Positions 41,325 to 50,086 of a DNA stretch of 64,000 nucleotides are shown one piece after another (position 1 is the stretch's first letter; each line of letters opens with the position of its first letter). The DNA is from JAWVFM01 sp963771655 (GTDB lineage: Bacteria; Actinomycetota; Thermoleophilia; Solirubrobacterales; 70-9). A model generated the notes under the pieces. The model did not search any database. It saw only the letters and a program-made list of their open reading frames with translations, and had not been told where the DNA came from. The position numbers and the translations under genes were made by a program. Location of the stretch: the NCBI GenBank assembly GCA_963771655.1, contig CAVYUG010000004.1, positions 372,001-436,000 on the forward strand, read 5' to 3'.

Positions 41325-42322
41325 AGGTGCTGGTGGCGGGGGGCGCGGGCTTCATCGGCTCCGGCTACGTGCGCGTGCGGCTCGACCGCCATCCCGGGGA
41401 CAGCGTCCGCGTCCTCGACAAGCTCACCTATGCGGGCCGCTGGGAGAACCTCGACGGCGCCGACGCCGAGCGCCTCGAGCTCGTGGAGGGCGACATCGCC
41501 GACCGCGACGCCGTCGCCGCCGCGGTGGAGGGTGTCGACGCGATCGTCAACTTCGCCGCCGAGTCGCACGTCGACCGCTCGATCGAATCGCCCGGGGAGT
41601 TCATCCAGACCGACGTCTTCGGGACCTTCGTCCTGCTCGACGCGGCGCGGGCCGCGGGGATCCGCCACCTCCAGATCTCGACGGACGAGGTCTACGGGTC
41701 GATCGAGTCGGGGTCGTTCACCGAGGCCTCACCGCTCGACCCCTCATCGCCCTACTCCGCGTCGAAGGCCGGGGGCGACCTCCTCATCGGCGCCTTCCAC
41801 CACACCTACGGCGCCGACGCGCTGCTCGTCCGGGCTTCGAACAACTACGGCCCGCGCCAGCATCCGGAGAAGCTGATCCCGCTCTGCGTCCTCAACGCGC
41901 TCGCCGGCGACCGGCTTCCCGTGTACGGCGACGGCATGCAGGTTCGCAACTGGCTCTTCGTCGAGGACTTCGCCGCGGCGATCGACCTCGTCCTCGAAAG
42001 CGGAACGGCCGGCGAGGTCTACAACGTCGGCGGGCCCGACGAGATCGCCAACATCGAGGTCGTCAGGCGGATCCTCGACCTCGCCGGGCGAGACGAGTCG
42101 CTGATCGAGCACGTCCGCGACCGCCCCGGGCACGACCGGCGGTACTCGCTCGCCTCCGACAAGCTCGCGAGCGAGCTCGGGTGGCGGGCCGAGGTCGGCT
42201 TCGACGAGGGGCTTCGGCGGACCGTGGAGTGGTACCGCGACAACGAGTGGTGGTGGGGCCCGATCCGCTCGGGCGAGTACCGCGCCTATTACGAGCGCCA
42301 GTACGGCAGGGCGCTCGGCTGA
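41321..42322 (+). CDS. rmlB: dTDP-glucose 4,6-dehydratase
   Basis: 333 aa. NAD loop VLVAGGAGFIGSGYVRVRL (usual FIGSNFV varies), VRVLDKLTYAGRWENLDG, NFAAESHVDRSIESPGEFI and ISTDEVYGSIESGSF (catalytic Thr, Asp, Glu). PYSASKAGGDLLI holds the Tyr-Lys pair, and SNNYGPRQHPEKLIPL and GDGMQVRNWLFVEDF follow. Every catalytic block is intact. It converts dTDP-glucose to the 4-keto-6-deoxy sugar. Overlaps rmlC by one base. Confidence 0.95.
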   Translation: MKVLVAGGAGFIGSGYVRVRLDRHPGDSVRVLDKLTYAGRWENLDGADAERLELVEGDIADRDAVAAAVEGVDAIVNFAAESHVDRSIESPGEFIQTDVFGTFVLLDAARAAGIRHLQISTDEVYGSIESGSFTEASPLDPSSPYSASKAGGDLLIGAFHHTYGADALLVRASNNYGPRQHPEKLIPLCVLNALAGDRLPVYGDGMQVRNWLFVEDFAAAIDLVLESGTAGEVYNVGGPDEIANIEVVRRILDLAGRDESLIEHVRDRPGHDRRYSLASDKLASELGWRAEVGFDEGLRRTVEWYRDNEWWWGPIRSGEYRAYYERQYGRALG

Positions 42323-42870
42323 TGCCGAAGGCCGCGCCCACGGAGATCGACGGACTCGTCCTGGTCGAGCCGGAGGTCCACGGCGACAGCCGGGGCTTCC
42401 TCGTCGAGACCTACAGCGCCGATCGATGGCGCGAGCTCGGCATCGACGTCGAGTTCGTCCAGGACAACCACTCGCGCTCGCGGGCAGGAATCCTCCGCGG
42501 CCTGCACTTCCAGACGAGCCCGGGCCAGGCGAAGCTCGTGCGCTGCACCCGCGGGCGCATCTGGGACGTGGCCGTCGACCTGCGCCGCGATTCGCCCACC
42601 TACAGGCGATGGGAGGGGTACGAGCTCGACGACGAGCGCCACCGCCAGCTCTTCGTGCCCGTCGGCTTCGCGCACGGGTTCTGCGTCCTCTCCGACGTCG
42701 CCGACGTGGCTTACAAGCTCTCGAGCCTCTACGACCCGGCGACCGAGGCGGGCATCGCCTGGGACGACCCCGAGGTGGGCGTCGAGTGGCCGGTCGCGGA
42801 GCCCGAGGTGTCGGAGCGTGACCGCGACGCGCCTCGGCTAGGGGAGCTTGCGCCGGAGCTTCCCTGGTAG
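42322..42870 (+). CDS. rmlC: dTDP-4-dehydrorhamnose 3,5-epimerase
   Basis: 182 aa cupin. HGDSRGFLVETYSADRW, FVQDNHSRSRAGILRGLHFQ (catalytic His in the GLHFQ region), AKLVRCTRGRIWDVAVDLRR and VPVGFAHGFCVLSDVADVAYK are the diagnostic blocks. It epimerises C3 and C5 of the 4-keto sugar before RmlD acts. It closes the four-gene operon; the next gene begins 65 bp later. A short GAGCTTGCGCCGGAGCTTCC-like stretch recurs in reverse sense at the end of the 43.5-kb methyltransferase, which is coincidental coding similarity (ELAPELP versus GRLRRKLR). Confidence 0.95.
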   Translation: MPKAAPTEIDGLVLVEPEVHGDSRGFLVETYSADRWRELGIDVEFVQDNHSRSRAGILRGLHFQTSPGQAKLVRCTRGRIWDVAVDLRRDSPTYRRWEGYELDDERHRQLFVPVGFAHGFCVLSDVADVAYKLSSLYDPATEAGIAWDDPEVGVEWPVAEPEVSERDRDAPRLGELAPELPW

Positions 42871-42935
42871 GCCGGGGCGCCGACGCGGGTCGCGGGGTTC
42901 CATTGTGAGTGCCCCGCGGAAAGGAATCGAGCGCG

Positions 42936-43217
42936 TTGTCGGTCCGCGACCGGAGGGGTCGCGAGGTCATCCTCGCCGAGGAGAGGTGGTCGCACATTCG
43001 CGAGCGCCATCCGGAGCTCGACGAAGAGTGGGTGCTAGCCGGCCTGCGGCGCGAGCTCGTGGAGCCGTACGAGATCCATTACTGGCCCGATCGCAACGAG
43101 GAATGGCACTACCTGAAGAAGGTCGGCCCATCCCGATGGCTCAAGGTCGTCGTGGTGTGGGACGACCCGGAGCACGGCCGTATCATCACCATGTTCCCGA
43201 GGAGATCGAAGGCATGA
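42936..43217 (+). CDS. small protein paired with a DUF2283 protein (possible toxin-like partner)
   Basis: 93 aa from TTG 42936, which has AAAGGA about 10 nt upstream; GTG 42909 is an alternative adding nine residues. The sequence EVILAEERWSHIRERHPELD, then EPYEIHYWPDRNEEWHYLKK and LKVVVVWDDPEHGRIITMF, has the small alpha/beta pattern of phage/plasmid 'RNase-like' or DUF4258-type proteins that sit next to DUF2283 genes. No active site can be assigned. Its stop overlaps the DUF2283 start (ATGA), so the two are made in fixed ratio. Confidence 0.6.
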   Translation: MSVRDRRGREVILAEERWSHIRERHPELDEEWVLAGLRRELVEPYEIHYWPDRNEEWHYLKKVGPSRWLKVVVVWDDPEHGRIITMFPRRSKA

Positions 43218-43486
43218 CCGTCACGATCGCCGGCATCGAGTTCGACAACGTCGTCTACGACTCCGGTGGCGACGTTCTCTATCTGCACGTCGGAGACCCT
43301 TCGACAGGGGTCGATGTTGATGAGAGCCCCGAAGGACACGCGCTGCGGTTCGATGAGGACGGCCAGCTTGTTGGCGTCACGCTCGTTCGTCCCCGCCGCC
43401 TCCTCGACACCGACGGGGAGATCCGGCTCACCCTCCCGGATCGCCGCTTGATCGAGGCTCGGGACCTCGAGCCGGCGCTTCACTGA
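43214..43486 (+). CDS. DUF2283 domain protein
   Basis: 90 aa from ATG 43214. The DUF2283 signature is clear: FDNVVYDSGGDVLYLHVGD (Asp...Asp-x-Leu-Tyr), ESPEGHALRFDEDGQLVGVT and DGEIRLTLPDRRLIEARDL. Proteins of this family are small, acidic and often encoded beside a short toxin-like partner; an antitoxin role has been suggested from such pairing. It overlaps the preceding gene by 4 nt and ends 20 bp before the convergent methyltransferase gene. Confidence 0.78.
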   Translation: MTVTIAGIEFDNVVYDSGGDVLYLHVGDPSTGVDVDESPEGHALRFDEDGQLVGVTLVRPRRLLDTDGEIRLTLPDRRLIEARDLEPALH

Positions 43487-43506
43487 GCCCTGGGCGCACA
43501 CCGCAC

Positions 43507-44529
43507 CTAGCGGAGCTTGCGCCGGAGCCTCCCTGGTAGCCCTTCCTCGCGCGGCGCGCCAAGTGCCTTCTGCGCCTTGGCGAGCTCCGCCTCGAGCTCG
43601 ACGATGCGCGCCTCGGCGAGGCGGCTTCGGCCGATCCAGTTCCTGAGCTCCTCGGTGTAGTCGGCCTTCGCCTTCTCGAGCTTCGCCAGGTACGAGGCCG
43701 CGGCCGAGCCCGAGGTGCCGAGCCGCACGCGCGTCAGCTGGTTGTTCATGCGCCACAGCTCCTGGACCGTGTGCTCGAGGCTGCGGACGTAGCGGTTGTA
43801 GACCGGCGCGGCCTCGAGGCGAAGCCGGCCGCGGTGGCGCTCGGCGACCGCCTCGAAGTCGCAGTTGACGCAGAAGATGAAGTGGTTCGCGTACTCGGGC
43901 TCGCGGCGGTCCTCCAGCCAGAGCGCCGGCTCGGGCTCGTCCGGGTCGCCGCCGTTGGCGGTCGGCGGCGTGTCGGGCGCCAGCATCAGCGAGCCCTCCG
44001 CGAGGAACTGGGGCACCATCGCGGTCGCGGGGAAGCCGGCGAACGCCTCCCGCGCCTCCTCGTAGCCGAAGTCGGTCAGGTGGTAGGGGTTGTCCTCCTC
44101 GAACAGCTTGCTGTTGGGGACGGAGAGGACCTCTCGCATCCCCTCCCCGGCCAGCTCCCGAAGACGCGCAAGCACGGCCTCGATGTCCGGCAGGTGCTCG
44201 AGCCCCTCGAAGCAGACGATCGCGTCGAAGCGCTGCGCGTCGGCGCCTCGCAGGTAGGCGAGCGCGTCGGCGGCCTCGAACTCGGCGTCCGTTCGCCTGC
44301 CGACCGTGACCCGCGCGAGGTCGACCGTGGCCGCGTCGTTGTCGACCCCCACGACCCGGCAGCCCGCGCCGGCGAGGATCTCCGTCCCGTAGCCCGATCC
44401 GCAGCAGAGATCGAGGACCCGCTGACCCGCGAGGAGCTCGGCCGCCAGCTCGTAGCGGTGGCGATGCTCGGTGGCGATGAGCGTCTCCTCGCTCGCCGCC
44501 TCGAGCGTCAGGCGCTCGACGACGTCCAC
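43507..44529 (-). CDS. class I SAM methyltransferase with C-terminal coiled coil
   Basis: 340 aa from GTG 44529. Motif I RVLDLCCGSGYGTEILAGAG, motif II VVGVDNDAATVDLAR, then FDAIVCFEGLEHLPDIEAVL and VLSVPNSKLFEEDNPYHLTD. The region to ~230 is an insertion rich in acidic residues. Residues ~270-330 form a coiled coil (AKLEKAKADYTEELRNWIG..., ARIVELEAELAKAQKAL). Likely a sugar O-methyltransferase acting with the GT4-GT2 protein, whose 3' end it overlaps by 22 nt. Convergent with the DUF2283 gene. Confidence 0.83.
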   Translation of the reverse strand: MDVVERLTLEAASEETLIATEHRHRYELAAELLAGQRVLDLCCGSGYGTEILAGAGCRVVGVDNDAATVDLARVTVGRRTDAEFEAADALAYLRGADAQRFDAIVCFEGLEHLPDIEAVLARLRELAGEGMREVLSVPNSKLFEEDNPYHLTDFGYEEAREAFAGFPATAMVPQFLAEGSLMLAPDTPPTANGGDPDEPEPALWLEDRREPEYANHFIFCVNCDFEAVAERHRGRLRLEAAPVYNRYVRSLEHTVQELWRMNNQLTRVRLGTSGSAAASYLAKLEKAKADYTEELRNWIGRSRLAEARIVELEAELAKAQKALGAPREEGLPGRLRRKLR

Positions 44530-46489
44530 TTCATCTCCTCCTCTCGCAGTTGGGCATCCATCTCGGCGAGGAGACGCTCGCGGTTCGGCTCCGCCACCTC
44601 GGCCTGCATCGAGTCGAGGCGGACCCGGTAGCGGATCAGCCGCTCGGGGATCACGGCCCCCATCTCGCCGGCGCGCGCCAGCCGGCGGTAGAGGTGCCAG
44701 TCCTCGTAGCTCGTCAGCTCCTCGCTGTAGCGGAAGCGCTCGAACAGTCGCCGGCGCAGGAGCGCCGCGGCATCGCCGGCGACGTTTCGCTCATCGTTGA
44801 GAACCGACTCGTTCCCGATCGGCTGCCAGCCGGAGTCGTTGCCCCAGCGGGCTGCGCCCGCCTCGTCGACGTAAAGGCTCCAGGAGGTCACGTAGGCGAG
44901 CTCGGGCCGAGCCTCGAGCACCTCGACACAGCGCTCGACGAACTCGGGCTCGGCGAGGTTGTCGGCGTCGAGCGGGAAGACGTAGCGGCCCCTGCTCACG
45001 GTCATCCCGAGGTTGCGCGCGGCGCCGAGGCCGCGATTGTGCTCGGTGACGACTCGCAGCGGATACTTGGTCGCCAGCTCGCCCAGCACCCAGTCCTCCT
45101 CCTCGAACGAGCCGTCGTTCACGACCACGATCTCGAGCCTGGGATATGTCTGGCGGACGAGCGATTCGATCGTGTCGCCGACGTAGCGCGCCATCCCGTG
45201 ATAGGGCACGATCGCCGAGACGAGCGGCGGCCGCTCGCCGGCTCGCTGCGGCGCGCGAGGGCGAAGTCGTCCGCGCGCCGCCTCGTCGGCAAGGTCGCGA
45301 TAGGCGCGGCGGATCTCGCTGTTTGAGGCGAGCTCGCGGCCGCGGCGAGCCGGACCGCCCTCGCGGACCATCTCGGCGAAGGCCTCCCGCTCTTCAGGAT
45401 CCCGGTGATGGCATCGTCGAGCGCTTGCGCCCCGGTGGTGCGCGCGAGCACTCCCGAAGCCCCGGGCTCCACCATCTCGGTCAGGCCGCCGACCGGCGTC
45501 GCGAGCAGCGGGCGGTTCAGGTGCAGCGACTCGAGGCCGACGTTCGGCCAGCACTCCCACAGCGACGGGACGGCGACGGCGTGATGGCCTCGCACGAGGC
45601 CGGAAGCTCGGCGCGGTCGACCGAGTCGTGAAGCTCGATCCGCGGGTCCTCCGCGGCGGGCGCGAGGATCTGGTCGCGCATCGAGACTCCGAGCGGGCCG
45701 GTCGGGGGTCGCCGCCGACGATGGTGAGCCGCACGTCGTCGCTCTCGCGCCGGGTGATCGCGAAGACGAGGTCCTGGATCCCCTTCCGCCGCTCGAGCCG
45801 GCCGACGTAGAGCAGCCGCAGCGGCTCCTCGGGGCCGAGCGTGAAGTCGCGGTCGGCGCTCCTCGGCGACGGGGCCGAGGTAGGGGTAGCGGATGCGAAC
45901 CGCCGGCGCCAGGCGCTCCGCCCCGTAGAAGCGGCGATAGGCGCCGAGCACGTCGCCGCCCTGCCAGATCAGGCGGTCGGCGTGGGCGAGGCGTAGCGCT
46001 CGAGCTCCCAGGTGGCGCGGGCCGCGAACTCCGGATCGCGGTAGCCGTCGAGGATCGCCGAGAGCTCCCCCGTCGTGTGGGCGCGCACGCACACGAGGGA
46101 GCGGGCGAGGAACGGGTCGAGGGTCCGCGCCGCCTGCGCGGTGACGAAGCCCTCGCCGATGTAGTCGGGGAACTCGATCACCTCCGGCCCGCCTCCGGGT
46201 AGAGCTCGCGAAGCCGCGCGTAGGCGCGCGCGCTGTAGGCGTGCATCAGCGAGAAGTGCGATTGGAGCTCCGGCCAGGTCGGCTCGGGGACGAACTCGAT
46301 CGGCACCGGGGGCAGCCGCTCGTCGCCCGCGTCCCGGAGGCGGCGGTAGTCCTCCTCGCACATCGCCGTCGTGAGGATGAGGACGTCGAGCTCGTCCGCA
46401 AGGAGCGTCGCTGCCGCCGTCACGAACTGCCCGATCCCGCCCGGCCGGAGCGGGTGGACCTCCCGGGAGACAAAGGCGATCCGCGCCAC
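44508..46489 (-). pseudogene. GT4-GT2 two-domain glycosyltransferase, broken by frameshifts
   Basis: Reading from GTG 46489, the N-terminal GT-B domain starts MARIAFVSREVHPLRPGGIG. It continues in other frames with EVIEFPDYIGEGFVTAQ, RLAHADRLIWQGGDVLGAYR, RLLYVGRLERRKGIQDLV-type sequence, RLTIVGGDP and VPSLWECWPNVGLESL (the GT4 Glu-x7-Glu zone). A complete GT2 domain follows in one frame: PLVSAIVPYHGMARYVGDTI, NRGLGAARNLGM and VFPLDADNLAEPEF (DxD) to the stop at 44508. About seven frame changes lie between 46.2 and 45.3 kb. The product would be ~660 aa and add two sugars in sequence. Consensus errors are the likelier cause. Confidence 0.7.
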
Positions 46490-46497
46490 GCCCGTGT

Positions 46498-47393
46498 TCA
46501 GGGCCGCCCGCGCAGCGACGCCGCCAGCGCCCCCCGCGCGCCTTCGCCCGTCGCAGCGGCGCCGTGATCCGCCAGCTCGGCGAGCTCATGACCCCGGCGA
46601 GCCTCTGCAGCTCGACGCTGCGCTCGCGCTCGCGGAGCAGCTCCCAGCCCCACGAGCCGACCGCCGAGCGCCCGATCTCCTCCGGGGTCCGCGGCGCCGT
46701 CGCCGTCCTCCCGGGCGACGATCGCCTCCCGCACCGCCGCGAGAAGCGGCGGTGCCGGGTAGAACCGCGGCTCGCACCCTCCCCTCCATGTACCCGTGAA
46801 CGGTGGCGGCTGGTCGGGGTCCGCGTACACCGGCCGGCTGGCGTCGACGACAACCAGCCCGAGCCCGTACCAGATCTCGTGTCGCAGCTCGGGATAGCGG
46901 CACACGCGGCCGGGAACGAAGTCGAGGTCGACGTACACGACCTTCGGGAAGGCGCGGTAGTGAACGGCGTCGAGGCCCCTGCGAACGTCCTCGTTGGCGG
47001 TGTCGTGGATCGCGATCACCGTCTGTGAGGTGGCGGGCGAGTCGAGCAGGGCCTCGACGTCGGCCCTGACCCCGGCGGCGCTGTGGTCCCCGTCGACGAG
47101 GGCGAAGTCGACGTTGCGCCCCGCCTCGGCCAGCTCGGCCAGGAACGCGGGCAGGAGCTCGTGCGAGTCGCCCGTGTGGAGCACCGCGTTCTCGGGCGGC
47201 TCGAGGCTCGGTGGCTCGAGGTCGAAGGAGTGGACCTCCTCGGAGTAGGCGGCGATCCGCCGCAGCCCCGCGCCCTCGGCGGTCCCGACCTCGATCGCCA
47301 GCGCGGGCCGAACTCGCCCAGGGCCCCCTCGACCGCCGCGCGCTCCCCCGGCGACATCTGCCAGGTCCGGTCTTCAGCGAAGGCCAGCGCCAT
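46498..47393 (-). pseudogene. SAM methyltransferase of the CmcI/Methyltransf_24 type, broken by frameshifts
   Basis: ATG 47393 opens with MALAFAEDRTWQMSPGERAA. After a shift near 47300 the family core is continuous: LEPPENAVLHTGDSHELLPA, VDFALVDGDHSAAGVRADVE, TVIAIHDTANEDVRRGLDAV and KVVYVDLDFVPGRV. Further shifts near 46690 and 46540 lead through SSPSWRITAPLRRAKARGG to the stop at 46498. This family methylates hydroxyls on sugars or antibiotics. A -10 box (TATGAT) lies 8 nt upstream of the ATG. A truncated homolog lies at 56.3-56.8 kb. Confidence 0.68.
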
Positions 47394-47401
47394 CCCCGCC
47401 G

Positions 47402-47407
47402 ATCATA
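47402..47407 (-). promoter_or_regulatory. -10 box of the 47.4-kb methyltransferase gene
   Basis: TATGAT, the best -10 match on this operon, ends 8 nt before ATG 47393 and overlaps the stop of the upstream glycosyltransferase gene. Confidence 0.45.
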
Positions 47408-48771
47408 CTTTCGCCCCCGTGGGCGACTGCGACGTAGACACCCGCCCCGCTCGCGCGCCTCGCGCACGCGCTTGGGGACGCGCCGCAGCCCGATCACGCT
47501 CGCGGCGACGAGCGGGCCATATGCGGGGAGGAGATAGCGCGGATCGGCGCCGGCAGTGGCGACGAGGAGGCGAACGGGAGAAGCCAGCCCACTGCCGCCA
47601 GAAGCGCGACGTCGCGGCGCTCCCGCCCGCCGCGGCAGGCCGCAAGCGCGCCGACGGGCGCCAGCAGCAAGATGATCACGAGTGGTCCCCGCAGGTCCAC
47701 CTCGAGGTCGGTCCGATGGAGCGCGCCGGGGACGACGCTGTCGACGGTGAGGTTGCTTCGGGTGGTCGGCGGCGGCCGCGGAGACGACGCCCGGATCGAG
47801 GCGGCCGGCGGCGTCGATGAAGGGGCTGTGATCGTCCACCCAGAAGTAGTGGAAGTCGCGGGCGACGGCGGCGATGTAGTCGAGGGGCTGGTGGAGTATC
47901 GCCGTGCGGCCAAACGCGGCGGGCTGGCAGTTCCCAGACGGCGGGGAACCGAACACCCGCCATGCAGGGCTGATCGAGCGTCCGTTCGGCGGCGGCAGCT
48001 CAACGGCGCGGTCGGGGAAGCCGGTCAGGTATTCGTGAGGTCTCCCTAGCCGCGATCCCGTCGGGCTGTGTTTCGCCGAGAGTCGCCGCGTCCCGGCCGG
48101 CGGGGTGAACTGGGAGCAGTCGGCGAACTGCGCGGAGCGAGCGTAGACGAGGCGACCCCAGCTCACGGTGAGCCCGGTGACGCTGGTCTCGGAGCCCTGG
48201 ACGAGTGCGTAGCAGTAGGCACCAACAATCGTGGCCGCGAGGATATCACCCGCCGGCGCGAGTCTCCGCCTCCAGTCGCCGGTCGCGCGCGAATGCGAGC
48301 CAGACCGCGATCGGCGCGGCGAGGACGAATCCCACCGACCGCACCGTCCCGGCGGCGACGATCCCCGCGCCGACCAGCGCACAGGCGCCCACCACGGGTC
48401 CGTGCGCCGCGTGCACCGCCCCGTAGATCGGCGGCTGCGACGAGAAAGCCGAACAAGGGGTCGCTGAGGGGTGCGTGCTCCACGTAAATGCCGAAGCCGT
48501 CGAACAGCACCACGACCGCCGGAATCAGGCCCAGCAGCCGTCCACCCGTGATCCGGCACACGGTCGCGTACCAGAGCGCGGCCGTCGCGAGGCCGAGCAG
48601 GTGCTGAACGAGGGAAAGAAGCCCAACGTGCGGGTAGATCCAGTGGACCACGCGGACGAAGAGCGGGTAGCCGGCCGGGTGATAGAGGTCGCTGAAGAGC
48701 CCCTGGTGGGCCGACGTGATGTACGAGCCCGAATCGGGGATGCCGAGGAAGGCCGGCTCGTAGCCGAGCAT
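47403..48771 (-). pseudogene. GT39/ArnT-like polytopic glycosyltransferase, broken by frameshifts
   Basis: From ATG 48771 (in-frame hydrophobic codons extend further upstream without a start) the chain reads MLGYEPAFLGIPDSGSYITS, with the acidic loop residue typical of GT39/GT-C enzymes. It continues with SDLYHPAGYPLFVRVVHWIY, HLLGLATAALWYATVCRITG and APLSDPLFGFLVAAA. Later pieces in other frames include ILAATIVGAYCYALVQGSET, YIAAVARDFHYFWVDDHSPF and DPRYLLPAYGPLVAASVIGL, ending near 47403. Around four to six frame changes are needed. A sugar transferase using a polyprenyl-phosphate donor is inferred. Confidence 0.62.
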
Positions 48772-48868
48772 GAACGCCAGGCGGACGATCGCCCCGCCGA
48801 TGAATACGGCGGCGACGATTGCCGCACGTTCGATCGACGCCTCTCAGCGGCCGGTTCAAGCGAGCGCC

Positions 48869-48874
48869 TACGCT
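48869..48874 (+). promoter_or_regulatory. -10 box of the 48.9-kb methyltransferase gene
   Basis: TACGCT ends 8 nt before TTG 48883, divergent from the glycosyltransferase gene, and supports the TTG as start. Confidence 0.4.
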
Positions 48875-48882
48875 ACCCGCCC

Positions 48883-50069
48883 TTGAGCGCCGAGCCTGAT
48901 CCGGCCGACCCCTTCTGGGGTGACGATCCGAACAGCGCGATCAACCGCCTGCGCCGCGCTCGCGATCACCTCGTCCCCTGGGTCGACCAGACGTTCCCGC
49001 TCGCGGGAGCGACGGTCTTGGAATTCGGCTGCGGCCACGGCCCCGTCAGCTGCGCGTTCGCGACCCGCGCGGAGCGGGTGATCGGCGTCGACGTCGAGGC
49101 CGAGTACGTCGCCGACGGCCGGCGCTTCGTCGCGGAATGCGGGGCCGAGAACGTCGAGTTGCACCATCACCCGGTCGGCGAGATCGTCGACGCGGTCGCT
49201 GCCCGCACGGGCGAGATCGACGTCTTCCTGCTCTACGCGGTGCTCGAGCACCTCACCCTCGACGAGCGCCTCGATGCTGCTCGCGCTCGCGCGCGAGGCG
49301 ACCGTCGCCGGAGCGGCGTGATCGTCGTCTGCGAGGCGCCGAACCGGCTCTTCCCGTTCGACCACCACACAACCCGGCTGCCCTTCTTCACGATGCTGCC
49401 GGACGACCTCGCCCTGCGCTACTGGCGCCGATCCGAGCGCCCCGATTTCCGCAAGGCGATGGACGAGGCAGTCCACGACGGGCGTGAGGCCGAGGCCCTC
49501 GCCCGCTGGGGCCGCGGCGTCAGCTACCACGACTTCGAGCTCGCGTTCGAGGACCTCGGCGCGCACGTCGGTCGCGTCGAGCTACGACCCTCTGCTCTTC
49601 GAAGAGCGCCCGGTCCGCCCCGACGAGCTGGCGCTGGCGCACGTCCTCGGCCGTGAACGGCCGGACCTCGCGCCGGCCTTCTCCCGCGCCTGGCTCGACC
49701 TGATCCTGACGCCGCGTCCGCATCGACCGCCGTCCTGCGTTCATCAGGCCGTGGACGATGGAGACGATGCCGAGCGAAGGCGTGGCATGGACAGGCGACT
49801 ACGTCCTCTGGCTGCCGAGCCCCTCGTCTCGGCTGCGGATCCATCCTCCGGCTCCCACCCGTCGCCTCGTGCTCGCCGCCGCCCTCGATGCCTCGGAGGG
49901 CACGATCGAGGTCGACCCGGGCGCCGCGTCTCCGCCGATCTCGCTCGCCGTCGCGGCTGAGAGCGGGGCGCCGATCTACCACGACATCCCTCTTGTGGAG
50001 CCGACGAGAGCGATCGACGTCCGCCTCTCAGCCGGCGGCACGGTCAACTTCGTCGGCTACGAGGCGTAG
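48883..50069 (+). pseudogene. class I SAM methyltransferase, two frameshifts
   Basis: TTG 48883 opens LSAEPDPADPFWGDDPNSAI. Motif I is ATVLEFGCGHGPVSCAFATR, motif II VIGVDVEAEYVADG, and the later block IDVFLLYAVLEHLTLDERL. The VCEAPNRLFPFDHHTTRLPF element recurs in methyltransferases of surface-glycan loci. The frame shifts near 49590 (to YDPLLFEERPVRPDELALAH) and near 49755 (to EGVAWTGDYVLWLPSPSSRL). The last ~100 residues form a beta-rich C-terminal domain ending VNFVGYEA. Role inferred as glycan methylation. Confidence 0.68.
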
Positions 50070-50072
50070 TGC

Positions 50073-50078
50073 TAGTGT
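50073..50078 (+). promoter_or_regulatory. -10 box of the 50-kb delta-60 gene
   Basis: TAGTGT ends 8 nt before GTG 50087 and supports that start, since the earlier GTG codons at 50069 and 50075 overlap the box. Confidence 0.4.
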
Positions 50079-50086
50079 CGCCGCGA

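Noticed and set aside
46586..48859. 757-codon minus-strand frame through the 47-48 kb region
   Set aside because: It is mostly an out-of-frame reading. Recognisable pieces of the methyltransferase and glycosyltransferase occur in different frames, so it is not one protein.
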